From: Runella sp. CRIBMP
Lineage (GTDB): Bacteria > Bacteroidota > Bacteroidia > Cytophagales > Spirosomataceae
Length of the DNA: 64,000 nucleotides
NCBI RefSeq assembly: GCF_009905605.1
Contig: NZ_JAAAKZ010000001.1
Span: 186,001 to 250,000 of the forward strand
Direction of reading: 5' to 3'
The translations under genes and the position numbers were made by a program. A model generated the notes under the pieces. That model was not told the DNA's origin. It saw nothing but the letters and a program-made list of their open reading frames with translations, and did not search any database. How positions within the stretch are numbered: the stretch's first letter is position 1; each line of letters opens with the position of its first letter. Positions 27,976-37,117 of this stretch are shown here, one piece after another.

Positions 27976-28734
27976 ATGCGCTGTTTTGTTTTAATTGTTT
28001 TTTTGGTGATGGCAGTATTTAGTAGCTGTACCGCTACGCCCACGTCTACTGCGGCCCCCGTTGACCACGCGGCTTGGGACAAACTTCTGAAAAAACACGT
28101 AAACGACAAAGGTTTTGTCAATTACACTGCATTCAAAAAAGATTACGCCGAACTTAAAAAATACCTAGATATGCTCAGTGCGAGCGCTCCCAACGACAAA
28201 TGGAGCAAAGATGAGCAGTTGGCGTACTGGATTAATGCCTACAATGCATTTACGATTCAGTTGATATTAGACAATTATCCGGGTATCACGAGCATCAAAG
28301 ACATTGGCTCAAAAATCAAGATTCCGTTTGTTAATACCCCTTGGGATGTAAAGTTTATTACCATTGGCGGAAAAAAAATGGATTTGAATAACATCGAACA
28401 CGGGATTATCCGTAAAAAATTTGATGAGCCTCGGATTCACTTTGCGCTGGTGTGCGCGGCCAAATCGTGCCCACCGTTGCGCAATGAAGCATTTGTGGCG
28501 GAGCGTTTGGATAAGCAGTTGGATGAGCAAGGACGAGATTTTATCAATGATAAAACCAAGAATAACGTCACTAAAAACAAGGCAGATTTATCGAAAATTT
28601 TGTCTTGGTACGGGGGAGATTTTACGAAGACAATGCCCATTATTGATTGGGTAAATAAATATTCAACGGTAAAAGCCGACAAAAAAGCCAGCGTTACGCA
28701 CATGGATTACGACTGGGATTTGAACGGAAAATAA
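27976..28734 (+). CDS. DUF547 lipoprotein
   Basis: 252 residues. Lipoprotein signal (FVLIVFLVMAVFSSCTA, lipobox FSSC), then a DUF547 domain: the order YWINAYNAFTIQLILDNYPG..IKDI, LNNIEHGIIRKKFDEPRIHFALVCAAKSCPPLRNEAF is the family signature. DUF547 is a common extracellular domain of unknown activity. It stands alone with 183 bases of non-coding sequence before it; no convincing promoter seen. Confidence 0.9.
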   Translation: MRCFVLIVFLVMAVFSSCTATPTSTAAPVDHAAWDKLLKKHVNDKGFVNYTAFKKDYAELKKYLDMLSASAPNDKWSKDEQLAYWINAYNAFTIQLILDNYPGITSIKDIGSKIKIPFVNTPWDVKFITIGGKKMDLNNIEHGIIRKKFDEPRIHFALVCAAKSCPPLRNEAFVAERLDKQLDEQGRDFINDKTKNNVTKNKADLSKILSWYGGDFTKTMPIIDWVNKYSTVKADKKASVTHMDYDWDLNGK

Positions 28735-28738
28735 TTGA

Positions 28739-28773
28739 TAGCTTCCCGAAAGTAGTCAACTTTCGGGAAGCTA
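28739..28773. terminator. Terminator between DUF547 gene and convergent Gfo/Idh gene
   Basis: A perfect 15-base inverted repeat (TAGCTTCCCGAAAGT and its complement) with a 5-base loop between convergent stops. Confidence 0.75.
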
Positions 28774-28782
28774 AATCTTCGA

Positions 28783-30132
28783 TTATGATTTTATCGCTAC
28801 GGGTTTTAAGTCGGTAAGGTCGGCAATTTTGACGGGTTGGCCCGTCTTCATGCTTTTACGGGCACCGATTCCTACCAAAATGGCCATTGCTCCGTCGCGG
28901 CTTCCTGCCGATTGGCGGAAGGTGTCTGCTGCGTTGGGATTGCGGAAAATTTTGTCTCGTAAGCGTGCATCGCCGCCGCCGTGCCCTTCGGCTTGCGGAA
29001 TTTTGATGTATTCTACTTCGCCGAAATTCTTGGAAAGCATCAATTCATCGTAGGGTTCACGCGTCATTTTTCCTGATTCTTTAACCCATGCTTCCAAACG
29101 CCCTTTGGTACCGTTGAACGCGATTCTGTAGCCTTCATATGGCGAATAGGTCGTTAGAGAGTAGCTCACGTTCACGCCGTTGGCGTAGTGAATGGTGGCC
29201 GCCATTTTATCATAAATATTGATGTCTTCTTTGAATACACAGCCGTCGCGGTGATAGCCGTCGTATTTTTCGTTGTCCACGTACAGCGCGGTAAGTCGTT
29301 TGTCTTTGGTGACGTCAAAATAAAACTTACACTCGGCTTTATGCGCACAGCTGCGGCAGTTGGTGCCTCTTATAGTGCCATTTTTGCCATAGTGTTCTAA
29401 TGCTCCTTGGGCATATACACTTTCGGGCTCAGATTCTAGCCACCAGTTTAATAAGTCAAAATGGTGACTTGCTTTGTGTACCCAAAGCGAACCGCTTTTT
29501 TCTTCCAAACGGTGCCAACGACGGAAATAATCGGCTCCGTGGCTGGTGTCAAGATACCAGTGAAAATCCACGGAAGTAACTTTCCCAATGGCTCCTTCGC
29601 GCAGCAGTTCGTATAATTTTTGGCGGTGTGGAGAATAACGGTAGTTGAACGTCACCGTTACTTTTTTGCCCGTGCGTTTTTCGGCGTCCAAAATGGCCTG
29701 GCATTTACCTTCGTCGGTGGTCATGGGTTTTTCCGTCACAATGTCGGCTCCCATTTCCATGCCTTTGATGATAAATTGGTCGTGGGTGGCGTCAACGGTG
29801 GTGACGATGAGGATGTCAGGCTTGGTTTCCCGCATCATTTTTTCAAAATCAGTGAACAGCGGGCAGTTCACATTCAGCATTTTACGGGCGGTTTCGGCGC
29901 GGCCAGGGTTGATGTCGCAAAGCCCCACAAACTCGATGACATCGCTAAATTCTCTGACCACTGCTACACCCCACATACTCGTACCACGGTGGCCAGTACC
30001 TACCATTGCTACTTTGCGTTTGGCCGAAGTACCGCTTGCAAATACGGAAGCAGAGGCCAACACGCCCGCGCTGGCCAAGGTTGATTTTTGTAAAAACTCC
30101 CGTCGATTAAGGGTTTCTTGAAGATTATGCAT
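28783..30132 (-). CDS. Gfo/Idh/MocA-family oxidoreductase, Tat-exported
   Basis: 449 residues from the ATG at 30132; a longer frame to 30270 has 46 implausible residues and is rejected. The N-terminus has a twin-arginine signal (NRREFLQKSTLASAGVLAS). Rossmann start VAMVGTGHRGTSMW; the EKPMTTDEGKCQAIL motif carries the conserved EKP lysine. C-terminally, NCRSCAHKAECKFYFD gives a cysteine-rich insert found in some family members. Probably NAD-dependent, acting on a sugar or cyclitol in the periplasm. It follows rhaM by 47 bases, suggesting rhamnose or a related sugar. Confidence 0.88.
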   Translation of the reverse strand: MHNLQETLNRREFLQKSTLASAGVLASASVFASGTSAKRKVAMVGTGHRGTSMWGVAVVREFSDVIEFVGLCDINPGRAETARKMLNVNCPLFTDFEKMMRETKPDILIVTTVDATHDQFIIKGMEMGADIVTEKPMTTDEGKCQAILDAEKRTGKKVTVTFNYRYSPHRQKLYELLREGAIGKVTSVDFHWYLDTSHGADYFRRWHRLEEKSGSLWVHKASHHFDLLNWWLESEPESVYAQGALEHYGKNGTIRGTNCRSCAHKAECKFYFDVTKDKRLTALYVDNEKYDGYHRDGCVFKEDINIYDKMAATIHYANGVNVSYSLTTYSPYEGYRIAFNGTKGRLEAWVKESGKMTREPYDELMLSKNFGEVEYIKIPQAEGHGGGDARLRDKIFRNPNAADTFRQSAGSRDGAMAILVGIGARKSMKTGQPVKIADLTDLKPVAIKS

Positions 30133-30179
30133 GTTTGAAGGTTTTGATTTACAATAGGTTATTATTTTGCTTATTTGAA

Positions 30180-30494
30180 TCAATCCATGTGAAAAACGCA
30201 CTCCAAAGACGTGCTCTCGGGCGAGTTGTCGGGATTGGTGTCCATTATATCGGCCATGTAGGCCCACCATTTTTTTACGATGGGGAGTTGGGGTAAATTA
30301 TTGGCGGTATTGTTTTCCGTTAGTTTCTGAACGGCAAACAGCACGCCCGTAGTACGGTCGAGATAAATTGAATAGTCGCTTACTCCAGCTTCGGTCAGTG
30401 CTGCCGAAAGTTCGGGCCAGATTTCGTCGTGACGTTTTTTGTATTCTTCCTCAAAACCAGGTTTGAGTTTCATCAAAAAGGCAATTTTTTGCAT
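30180..30494 (-). CDS. rhaM: L-rhamnose mutarotase
   Basis: 104 residues, the family length. The start KIAFLMKLKPGFEEEYKKRHDEIW and the YSIYLDRTTGVLFAVQKL and WWAYMADIM segments are the RhaM signature. It interconverts alpha and beta anomers of L-rhamnose so that the isomerase can use them. It is the first gene of the pair with the Gfo/Idh protein; no rhaA, rhaB or rhaD is seen. Confidence 0.92.
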   Translation of the reverse strand: MQKIAFLMKLKPGFEEEYKKRHDEIWPELSAALTEAGVSDYSIYLDRTTGVLFAVQKLTENNTANNLPQLPIVKKWWAYMADIMDTNPDNSPESTSLECVFHMD

Positions 30495-30625
30495 GGTATC
30501 GGATGGATTACTTTAAAAGTGGCAAGGCGTTTATAACACAAATAGAAAAGGATGTTTTGAACCAACCCTCCTGTACTTATATGGCTTGAAATTAATTTCT
30601 ATTCGCAAAAATTCTTATTTGTAAT

Positions 30626-30670
30626 ATATTTTATAAAATACAGGTTTAAATAAAAAATATTTTATAAAAT
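30626..30670. promoter_or_regulatory. Twin palindromes, candidate operator
   Basis: The 14-base sequence ATATTTTATAAAAT occurs twice, at 30626-30639 and 30657-30670, 31 bases apart, and its core ATTTTATAAAAT is a perfect 12-base palindrome. The pair sits between the divergent rhaM operon and the GH20 gene, about 30 bases before the GH20 start. The AT-rich background makes a chance match possible. Confidence 0.4.
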
Positions 30671-30700
30671 CGCATTGTTTTTAAACCATATTACCTAACA

Positions 30701-32905
30701 ATGAAGCAGATTTTTGTCGGATTATTGATTGTGTTGACGGTCCAACTCAATGCTCAAGTTTCAATCATTCCCAAACCGCAACTCCTCCAACTTCATACGG
30801 GAGAATTTACCCTGACGCCCTCCACGGCGATTCAGACCGCCCCTGAGGTGAAAGCAGAAGAAGTGGTTCGTTTTTTGGTCGAATCGGTCAAGGCACAAAC
30901 GGGAATACAACTCTTGCCCAACGCCAAATCGTTGCCTTTTATTTATCTTAAATCAGATGCCTCTCTGCAAAACGATGAAGCCTATCGCCTTACGGTTACT
31001 GCTGAGCGCATTTTGATTGAGGCCAAAACCAATCAGGGGTTTTTCTGGGCGGTGCAGTCATTGCGTCAATTGTTGCCTTTTCAGAAAACGACTTCGGCCA
31101 AAATTCCTTGTCAGATGATGGAAGATGCGCCTAGTTTTCGGTGGCGCGGGCATATGATGGACGTAGCGCGGCATTTCTTTCCCGTAAGTTTTATCAAAAA
31201 GCAACTGGATTTGATGTCGTTATATAAACTCAATATTTTTCATTGGCACCTGACCGACGACCAAGGTTGGCGCATCGAAATCAAAAAATATCCTAAACTA
31301 ACTTCCGTAGGTGCGTGGCGAAAAGAGCCCGATGGTAGCATACACGGTGGTTTTTATACCCAAGCCGAAATTAAAGAAGTGGTAGAATATGCCCGCCGGC
31401 GCAACATCACGGTGATTCCCGAAATCGAAATGCCGGGCCATTGCGTTGCGGCGTTGGTGGCTTATCCCGAATTGGCCTGTACCAATGAAAAACGGGTGGT
31501 TCCCAACAGTTGGGGTGTTTTTGGGGATGTGTTTTGCGTTGGTAAAGAGAACGTATACGTGTTTTTGCAAAACGTACTGGATGAAGTTATGCCGCTGTTT
31601 CCGAGTCGCTATGTTCACATCGGTGGCGATGAAGTGCCCAAAACTGCGTGGCAGGCTTCGCCCGAATGTCAGGCGTTGATGAAAGCCCAAGGCTTAAAAG
31701 ATGAACATGAATTGCAGAGTTATTTTATAAAACGTATTCAAAAATACCTGCAATCCAAAGGAAAAACGCTCATTGGGTGGGACGAAATCTTGGAAGGCGG
31801 AGCCGACAAAGACGCCATTGTGGAAGTGTGGCGGGGTGAAGCCGAAGGCCGAAAAGCACTGGCAAATGGCAATCGGATTATTCACGCAGGGCCTTATTAT
31901 TTCGATTCTCCCAACGCCAATTTGACCCTCAAAAAAGTCTACGAGTACGATAACCTCAGCGACCCAGCCTACCGACAAAACAGCACTCAAGTTTGGGGAG
32001 CTGAGTGTCCATTGTGGACAGAGCGCGTCACGACTTACAACGCCGAATATATGTTGTATCCTAGAATGTTGGCATTTAGCGAAAGCCTTTGGAACAACGG
32101 TACGCGCAATTTTGAGGAGTTTCGGGCCCGAGTGCAGCAGCATTATCCCATTCTGACGGCCCTAAAAGTAGCCTATGGTGCCGAAGACAAAAGCTTGATT
32201 GATACTAAAATAGAATTTGATGCGGCTCATAAATCATGGTCGCTGCGCAGTTATTTGGGCATGAAAGACTTAGCCATTCGGTACACCCTCAACGGCACCA
32301 AGCCCACCGCTCAGTCGCCCAAGGCGCAGGAAGTTTTGACGGTAACGAAGCCCGGCAAGATTACGTTTGCGCCGTTTAGGGGAGATAAACAGTACCGCGA
32401 CGCGCAAAGCTACCAAATCATTGAAAATAAGGCCGTGGCCAAAAAGACCACTTGGAATAGTAAACCCGATGCGCAGTACGCTAAACCTGGTGAATACGGT
32501 TTGGTGGATGGCTTGAAAGGTGGAGAATCTTTTGGCGACGGAGTTTGGATGGGTTGGTCGGGGCGGCCCGTGGATGCAGTGGTTGACATGGGCGAAAAAA
32601 CAACGTTCCGTTCGGTAAAAATTGATTTTATTCAGGAAGCAAAATCATGGATATTGTTGCCTAAAAGCGTCAAAATCTCCGCTTCTGACGATGGTATAAT
32701 CTTTACAACTCTTATTGAGAAAACCTTTGACGTGAAGCCCTTATTGGATGGAATCGTGAAAGAAACGGTGGGCTATGAGTCGAAGCAGCCTATTCAAAAA
32801 AGATACTTAAAGGTAGAAGCTATTCCGTACGGTAAACTCCCCGTTGGGCACAATGGCGCTGGCGGTGAAGCTTGGCTTTTTACGGATGAATTGATCGTTA
32901 ACTAA
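30701..32905 (+). CDS. Beta-N-acetylhexosaminidase (GH20)
   Basis: 734 residues with a signal peptide (VLTVQLNAQ). Residues about 25-150 are the GH20b-type N-terminal domain, then the TIM barrel: SLYKLNIFHWHLTDDQGWRIEI, EIEMPGH, and the catalytic pair in YVHIGGDEVPKTAW (Asp310-Glu311), which uses substrate assistance. The C-terminal third holds a chitobiase-type cap and a discoidin-like domain (RSVKIDFIQEAKSWILLPKS). It removes N-acetylglucosamine or -galactosamine from chitin, peptidoglycan or glycoproteins. No polysaccharide utilisation locus genes are adjacent. Confidence 0.95.
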   Translation: MKQIFVGLLIVLTVQLNAQVSIIPKPQLLQLHTGEFTLTPSTAIQTAPEVKAEEVVRFLVESVKAQTGIQLLPNAKSLPFIYLKSDASLQNDEAYRLTVTAERILIEAKTNQGFFWAVQSLRQLLPFQKTTSAKIPCQMMEDAPSFRWRGHMMDVARHFFPVSFIKKQLDLMSLYKLNIFHWHLTDDQGWRIEIKKYPKLTSVGAWRKEPDGSIHGGFYTQAEIKEVVEYARRRNITVIPEIEMPGHCVAALVAYPELACTNEKRVVPNSWGVFGDVFCVGKENVYVFLQNVLDEVMPLFPSRYVHIGGDEVPKTAWQASPECQALMKAQGLKDEHELQSYFIKRIQKYLQSKGKTLIGWDEILEGGADKDAIVEVWRGEAEGRKALANGNRIIHAGPYYFDSPNANLTLKKVYEYDNLSDPAYRQNSTQVWGAECPLWTERVTTYNAEYMLYPRMLAFSESLWNNGTRNFEEFRARVQQHYPILTALKVAYGAEDKSLIDTKIEFDAAHKSWSLRSYLGMKDLAIRYTLNGTKPTAQSPKAQEVLTVTKPGKITFAPFRGDKQYRDAQSYQIIENKAVAKKTTWNSKPDAQYAKPGEYGLVDGLKGGESFGDGVWMGWSGRPVDAVVDMGEKTTFRSVKIDFIQEAKSWILLPKSVKISASDDGIIFTTLIEKTFDVKPLLDGIVKETVGYESKQPIQKRYLKVEAIPYGKLPVGHNGAGGEAWLFTDELIVN

Positions 32906-32916
32906 CCATATATTAA

Positions 32917-32950
32917 AGTCTTTCCAAGGTTTCAAGACCTTGGAAAGACT
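32917..32950. terminator. Terminator between GH20 and aldo-keto reductase genes
   Basis: A perfect 14-base inverted repeat (AGTCTTTCCAAGGT and its complement) with a 6-base loop between convergent genes; its outer end overlaps the stop region of the reductase only slightly. Confidence 0.75.
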
Positions 32951-32956
32951 CCGTTA

Positions 32957-33943
32957 TTACCACAAGTGATGCACTTGCGGCTTGATGTATTTTTCATAAA
33001 TACCGTTGACAGCCGCGCATTGTTCCGCGCTCAAATTGGGAATACGCAATGCTTCCAAATTGGCAGTTGCCTGTTCGGGGTTAGAGGCCCCAGGAATAAT
33101 CGTGCTGACGGCCGCAAATTGTAATATCCAACGCAAGGCTACGGGCGCGAGGTTAGCGTAGGCGGGGAAAACGCACTTTAGTTCCTCCACTGCGGCTAGG
33201 CCAGTTTCGTAATCAATCCCCGAGAAGGTTTCTCCTTTGTCAAATCGTTCGCCGTTGCGGTTAAAGAAACGATGGTCGCCTTCGGTAAATGAAGAACTTT
33301 TGGAAAACTTTCCTGTGAGCAGGCCGCTCGCCAGCGGTACCCGTACAATGATGCCTACGTTGCGTTTCTGCGCTTGTTCAAAAAACAGCTCGGCAGGACG
33401 CTGACGAAACATGTTGAAAATGATTTGGACCGTCGTAACGTTTTCGTATTCAATGCCTTTAAGGGCTTCTTCTACTTTTTCGACGCTGATGCCTAAGTTC
33501 AGGATTTTCCCTTCGTCTTTCAGACGGTCAAACAATTCAAAGATTTCGGGACGGTAATACACTTCCGTGGGCGGGCAGTGGAGTTGAATCAAATCGAGGG
33601 TTTCGAGGCCCATGTTTTGAAGGCTGTCCTCTACGAATTTGCGTAGCACCGCTGGCTGATAGGCTTCGCTGACGTGCGGGCTGAGCTGACGTCCGCATTT
33701 GGTGGCTACATAAATCCGCTCTGAGCGGCTTTTTACAAATTTGCCTACGGCTTTTTCGCTTTCTCCCGCGCCGTACACGTCGGCCGTATCTATGAAGTTA
33801 ATGCCCGCATCAACGGCGGCGTGCAGGATTTTCTCGGCGTTGTCGTGGCTGAAATCGTCGCCCCATTTGCCGCCTACCTGCCACGTACCGAGGCTGATTT
33901 CTGAAATGTCAAATCCTGTCTTTCCTAATCTTCGATAATTCAT
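32957..33943 (-). CDS. Aldo/keto reductase
   Basis: 328 residues, a TIM barrel of the AKR superfamily. The N-terminus MNYRRLGKTGFDISEISLGTW and the VDAGINFIDTADVYGAGESEKAVGK block give the catalytic Asp and Tyr; IYVATKCGRQL gives Lys and DLIQLHCPP gives His. NADPH-dependent carbonyl reduction; the substrate is unknown. It is convergent with the GH20 gene and is followed by 171 non-coding bases upstream in which I see no clear promoter. Confidence 0.92.
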   Translation of the reverse strand: MNYRRLGKTGFDISEISLGTWQVGGKWGDDFSHDNAEKILHAAVDAGINFIDTADVYGAGESEKAVGKFVKSRSERIYVATKCGRQLSPHVSEAYQPAVLRKFVEDSLQNMGLETLDLIQLHCPPTEVYYRPEIFELFDRLKDEGKILNLGISVEKVEEALKGIEYENVTTVQIIFNMFRQRPAELFFEQAQKRNVGIIVRVPLASGLLTGKFSKSSSFTEGDHRFFNRNGERFDKGETFSGIDYETGLAAVEELKCVFPAYANLAPVALRWILQFAAVSTIIPGASNPEQATANLEALRIPNLSAEQCAAVNGIYEKYIKPQVHHLW

Positions 33944-34114
33944 CAGTAATTAATTTTAATGGTCTGCTTCAAGTTTACTATTTAATAGGTTGTCGCGGAA
34001 ATTTCTACTTACTCATTTTAACGGGAGTGGATTTTTAGGAACTAAATGGGGCATTGTTTTGTAATTTATATGTATCTACATATATTTATTGTAGAATTGA
34101 TTTTGCACCGCAAA

Positions 34115-34987
34115 ATGAAAAGAAACGAATTTATAAAAAGTGCCCTGGGAGGGGCTATTGCGATGGAATCGTTAAAAGATTTGTATAAATGGAACGAACA
34201 ACTGGCCGTTAAAGACAGTCTAATGCCGATGCTGTTTGTGGGGCATGGCTCGCCCATGAACGGTATTGAAAACAATGAATTCAGTCAAAACTGGAAGAAA
34301 TTTGGGACCGAAATTTCCGTACCTACGGCCGTATTGGTTGTGTCGGCACACTGGTATATCCCTAGCACCAAGGTAACGGCCATGAATGCTCCTCGTACGA
34401 TTCACGATTTCGGGGGCTTTCCCAAGGCGCTGTTTGATGTCCGATATCCCGTGCCGGGCAGCCCAGCGCTGGCCCAAGAAACCGCGTCGCTGATTCATAA
34501 AACAAAGGTAGGCCTCGACCATGAATGGGGCCTCGACCACGGTACTTGGACGGTGGTGCGACACATGTACCCCAAAGCCAATATTCCCGTTTTGCAGTTG
34601 AGTATCGACTATACAAAGCCACCGCGCTATCACTATGAGTTGGCAAAAGAACTAGCGGCATTGCGTAAAAAAGGCGTACTGATTATCGGTAGCGGCAACA
34701 TGGTTCATAACCTTCGCATCATCGACTGGCACCTGCGTGATAAAGGCTACGATTGGGCGATTGAAATGAATGAGACTTTTAAGTCGTTGATTATCCGCAA
34801 TGAACATGAGGCGCTGATTAATTACGAGCGTTTGGGGCAAGCCGGAAAACTGTCTATTCCTACGCCAGAACACTATCTGCCGCTGTTGTATATTTTGGGA
34901 CTTAAAGAAGAGAAAGACAAAGTAAGTTTCTTCAACGATAAAACCATGTTAGGGGCTATTTCAATGACTTCGGTAAAAGTAGGATAA
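34115..34987 (+). CDS. Extradiol ring-cleavage dioxygenase, LigB/DODA family
   Basis: 290 residues from the ATG at 34115 (MKRNEFIKSALGG, perhaps a Tat-like start); an ATG at 34046 would add 23 hydrophobic residues. The family marks are PMLFVGHGSPMNGIENNEF, VVSAHWYIPSTKV, FDVRYPVPG, LDHGTWTVVRHMYP and LIIGSGNMVHNL, with the metal ligands His in GHGSP and SAHW. This is the 4,5-DOPA dioxygenase (YgiD) branch; it cleaves catechols, possibly to betalamic acid-type or other ring-opened compounds. Substrate is inferred. Confidence 0.88.
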   Translation: MKRNEFIKSALGGAIAMESLKDLYKWNEQLAVKDSLMPMLFVGHGSPMNGIENNEFSQNWKKFGTEISVPTAVLVVSAHWYIPSTKVTAMNAPRTIHDFGGFPKALFDVRYPVPGSPALAQETASLIHKTKVGLDHEWGLDHGTWTVVRHMYPKANIPVLQLSIDYTKPPRYHYELAKELAALRKKGVLIIGSGNMVHNLRIIDWHLRDKGYDWAIEMNETFKSLIIRNEHEALINYERLGQAGKLSIPTPEHYLPLLYILGLKEEKDKVSFFNDKTMLGAISMTSVKVG

Positions 34988-35004
34988 TGCCATAACTAAG
35001 TACT

Positions 35005-35042
35005 AAAAATGCGCTCTTTTTCTGACAAACGAGCGCATTTTT
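35005..35042 (+). terminator. Terminator of the LigB gene
   Basis: AAAAATGCGCTC and its complement GAGCGCATTTTT, 14-base loop, followed by T residues. Confidence 0.8.
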
Positions 35043-35103
35043 GGTTTATAAAAGGGTTGGTGATGGGTTTATGATTTCACTATTTTCTTCCAGAGAAAAA
35101 AGG

Positions 35104-35111
35104 TATTTTTG
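35104..35111 (+). promoter_or_regulatory. Candidate -7 element of the HMG-CoA reductase gene
   Basis: TATTTTTG fits TAnnTTTG 23 bases before the ATG at 35134. It rules out the earlier ATG at 35041, which lies in the terminator. Confidence 0.45.
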
Positions 35112-35133
35112 TTGGTATTCCAACCCTCTACCC

Positions 35134-36306
35134 ATGAGTAACGCAAAACTACCGATCGATAAGACCGATAATTATACATCTGAAATAGCGCAAGCGCGTC
35201 GGACGTTTGTGACTGAGCAAACAGGCGTTGATTTTCAGCACATTGACAAACACTCGTTTGACCCCTCCGTATTGAAAGGAAATATTGAAAATTTTGCGGG
35301 TGTCGCCCAAGTTCCGATTGGTTTTGCAGGGCCCTTAAAAGTACTCGGCGAATATGCCCAAGGTGATTTTTACGTTCCCATGGCCACTACCGAAGGTACA
35401 CTGGTGGCAAGCTACAACCGGGGCATGAAATTGTGCCGCGAAGCAGGGGGCATAGTTACCACCGTAATGGACGACGCCATGCAACGCGCTCCTTTGTTTG
35501 TTTTTGAAAATGCCCGCTGTTCAAGAGCTTTCGGCGACTGGGTAGCCGCTCATTTTGACCAACTTAAAGCACAGGCCGAAGAAACAACCTCCGTTGGAAA
35601 ACTGATTGACATTGAGCAATATACCGTTGGAAAACTCCATTGGCTGCGCTTCAATTACTCTACCGGTGATGCTGCCGGGCAGAACATGGTCACCAAAGCC
35701 ACGCACCGGGCGTGTCATTGGGTATTGGAACAAAACATCGAAGGATTGGAGCATTTTACGATGGCGGCCAATATGGATACCGACAAAAAACACTCCCACC
35801 TGAATACGCTCCAAACCCGAGGTAAGCGGGTGGTGGCCGAGATCACACTTCCCAACGAACTGTTGCAGCGCATTATGCACGTGAGCAGTGAGGCCTTGTT
35901 TAAACAAAGAAACTATTCCAACGTAGGGTCGATGTTGTCCAATGCCATCAGCAACGGGTCACATTTTGCCAATGGCATCACGGCTGTTTTTATCGCCACG
36001 GGACAGGATGTGGCCAACGTAGCCGAATCTTCGGCAGGAATAGTGTATGTAGAACTGAAGCCCAACGGAGACTATTATTTTTCCGTTACCCTTCCCTCGC
36101 TCATCGTGGCTACTTACGGCGGTGGTACGGGGTTACCCACGCAACGGGAATGTTTGGAAATGATGGATTGCTATGGTGCCGGAAAAGTGAATAAATTAGC
36201 CGAAATTGTTGCCGCTACGGTATTGTGCGGCGAATTGTCACTGGGCGCGGCCATCGTCGCCAACGAATGGGTCAGCAGCCACGAACAATACGGCCGCAAT
36301 CGTTAA
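35134..36306 (+). CDS. Hydroxymethylglutaryl-CoA reductase
   Basis: 390 residues from the ATG at 35134. HMG-CoA reductase motifs: ENFAGVAQVPIGFAGPL (ENVIG-type substrate loop), EGTLVASYNRG, TGDAAGQNMVTKAT, the catalytic Lys in DTDKKHSHLNTLQTRGKRVVAE, and GTGLPTQRECLEM. It reduces HMG-CoA to mevalonate (or runs in reverse). The sequence has features of class I. It may feed a mevalonate pathway for isoprenoids; no other mevalonate gene is here. The next gene begins 47 bases later. Confidence 0.85.
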   Translation: MSNAKLPIDKTDNYTSEIAQARRTFVTEQTGVDFQHIDKHSFDPSVLKGNIENFAGVAQVPIGFAGPLKVLGEYAQGDFYVPMATTEGTLVASYNRGMKLCREAGGIVTTVMDDAMQRAPLFVFENARCSRAFGDWVAAHFDQLKAQAEETTSVGKLIDIEQYTVGKLHWLRFNYSTGDAAGQNMVTKATHRACHWVLEQNIEGLEHFTMAANMDTDKKHSHLNTLQTRGKRVVAEITLPNELLQRIMHVSSEALFKQRNYSNVGSMLSNAISNGSHFANGITAVFIATGQDVANVAESSAGIVYVELKPNGDYYFSVTLPSLIVATYGGGTGLPTQRECLEMMDCYGAGKVNKLAEIVAATVLCGELSLGAAIVANEWVSSHEQYGRNR

Positions 36307-36353
36307 AACACGTCATTCTCACTCCTGAATTCTGACTTCTAACTCCTGAAATC

Positions 36354-37109
36354 ATGTATCAAGACATTCTTTTTTCGCAAACCGACGGCATTGCCCGCAT
36401 TACGTTCAATCGCCCATCGGTGCTCAACGCCCTCAGTCCTAATCTCATCGCCGAGCTCACTGACGCGACCCAAAAAGTAGCTTTGGACGAATCCGTCAAA
36501 GTACTCATCGTGACGGGTACGGGCAGAGCGTGGTCGGCTGGAGTAGATTTAAAAGCCCTCAACGAAAGTATTCAGAGCGGGCATTTCTCCAATTTTGAAG
36601 TGATGGAAATGGGCGTTGCGTTTATTTTGGCGCTTCAATCCATGCCTCAAGTGACCATCGCGCAGGTAAATGGACATTGCTATACTGGGGCGACGGAATT
36701 GATGATGGCATTCGACTTGGTCTATGCCGCCGACGAGGCACAAATTGGCGATACGCACACCAAATGGGGCATTGCTCCCAAGTGGGGAATGACTCAACGG
36801 TTACAGCAAAAAGTGGGTTTGATGAAAGCCATGGAAATGTCGTTTACGGCGCAACCCGTGTCGGGGAAAGAAGCCGAACGCATCGGTTTGGTCAATAAAT
36901 CAGTACCCTTGGCGGAGTTGGAAACTACGGTGAATGAGGTGGCCGAAAAAATTAAGGGCAACTCCGCTCAGACCATTGCCGCCATGAAAAAGATGTACTA
37001 TTTCGGGGCACATCACGGCCTGCACCGCGGCTTGGAATACGAATGGGATGCCGATTTTAAAATCACGGACCGAGAAGATTTTTTACGAAATTTTGAGAAG
37101 AATAAATAA
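36354..37109 (+). CDS. Enoyl-CoA hydratase/crotonase-family protein, atypical active site
   Basis: 251 residues, crotonase fold. The first oxyanion-hole segment is GRAWSAGVDLKAL, and the second is NGHCYTGATELMMAFD, keeping the first catalytic Glu (ATEL). At the place of the second catalytic Glu (GxPExxLG in true hydratases) it reads GDTHTKWGIAPKWGMTQRL, i.e. His instead of Glu. It may thus be an isomerase, a thioesterase or another crotonase, not a hydratase. It is between HMG-CoA reductase (47 bases) and the 4-hydroxybutyryl-CoA dehydratase homologue (94 bases, with a hairpin). Confidence 0.85.
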   Translation: MYQDILFSQTDGIARITFNRPSVLNALSPNLIAELTDATQKVALDESVKVLIVTGTGRAWSAGVDLKALNESIQSGHFSNFEVMEMGVAFILALQSMPQVTIAQVNGHCYTGATELMMAFDLVYAADEAQIGDTHTKWGIAPKWGMTQRLQQKVGLMKAMEMSFTAQPVSGKEAERIGLVNKSVPLAELETTVNEVAEKIKGNSAQTIAAMKKMYYFGAHHGLHRGLEYEWDADFKITDREDFLRNFEKNK

Positions 37110-37117
37110 GCATGCGA

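Noticed and set aside
36307-36353. Short repeats of the type ACTCCTGAA/GACTTCTAACTCCTGA before the crotonase gene
   Set aside because: Low-complexity filler common between Bacteroidota genes; no unit long or regular enough to be an element.
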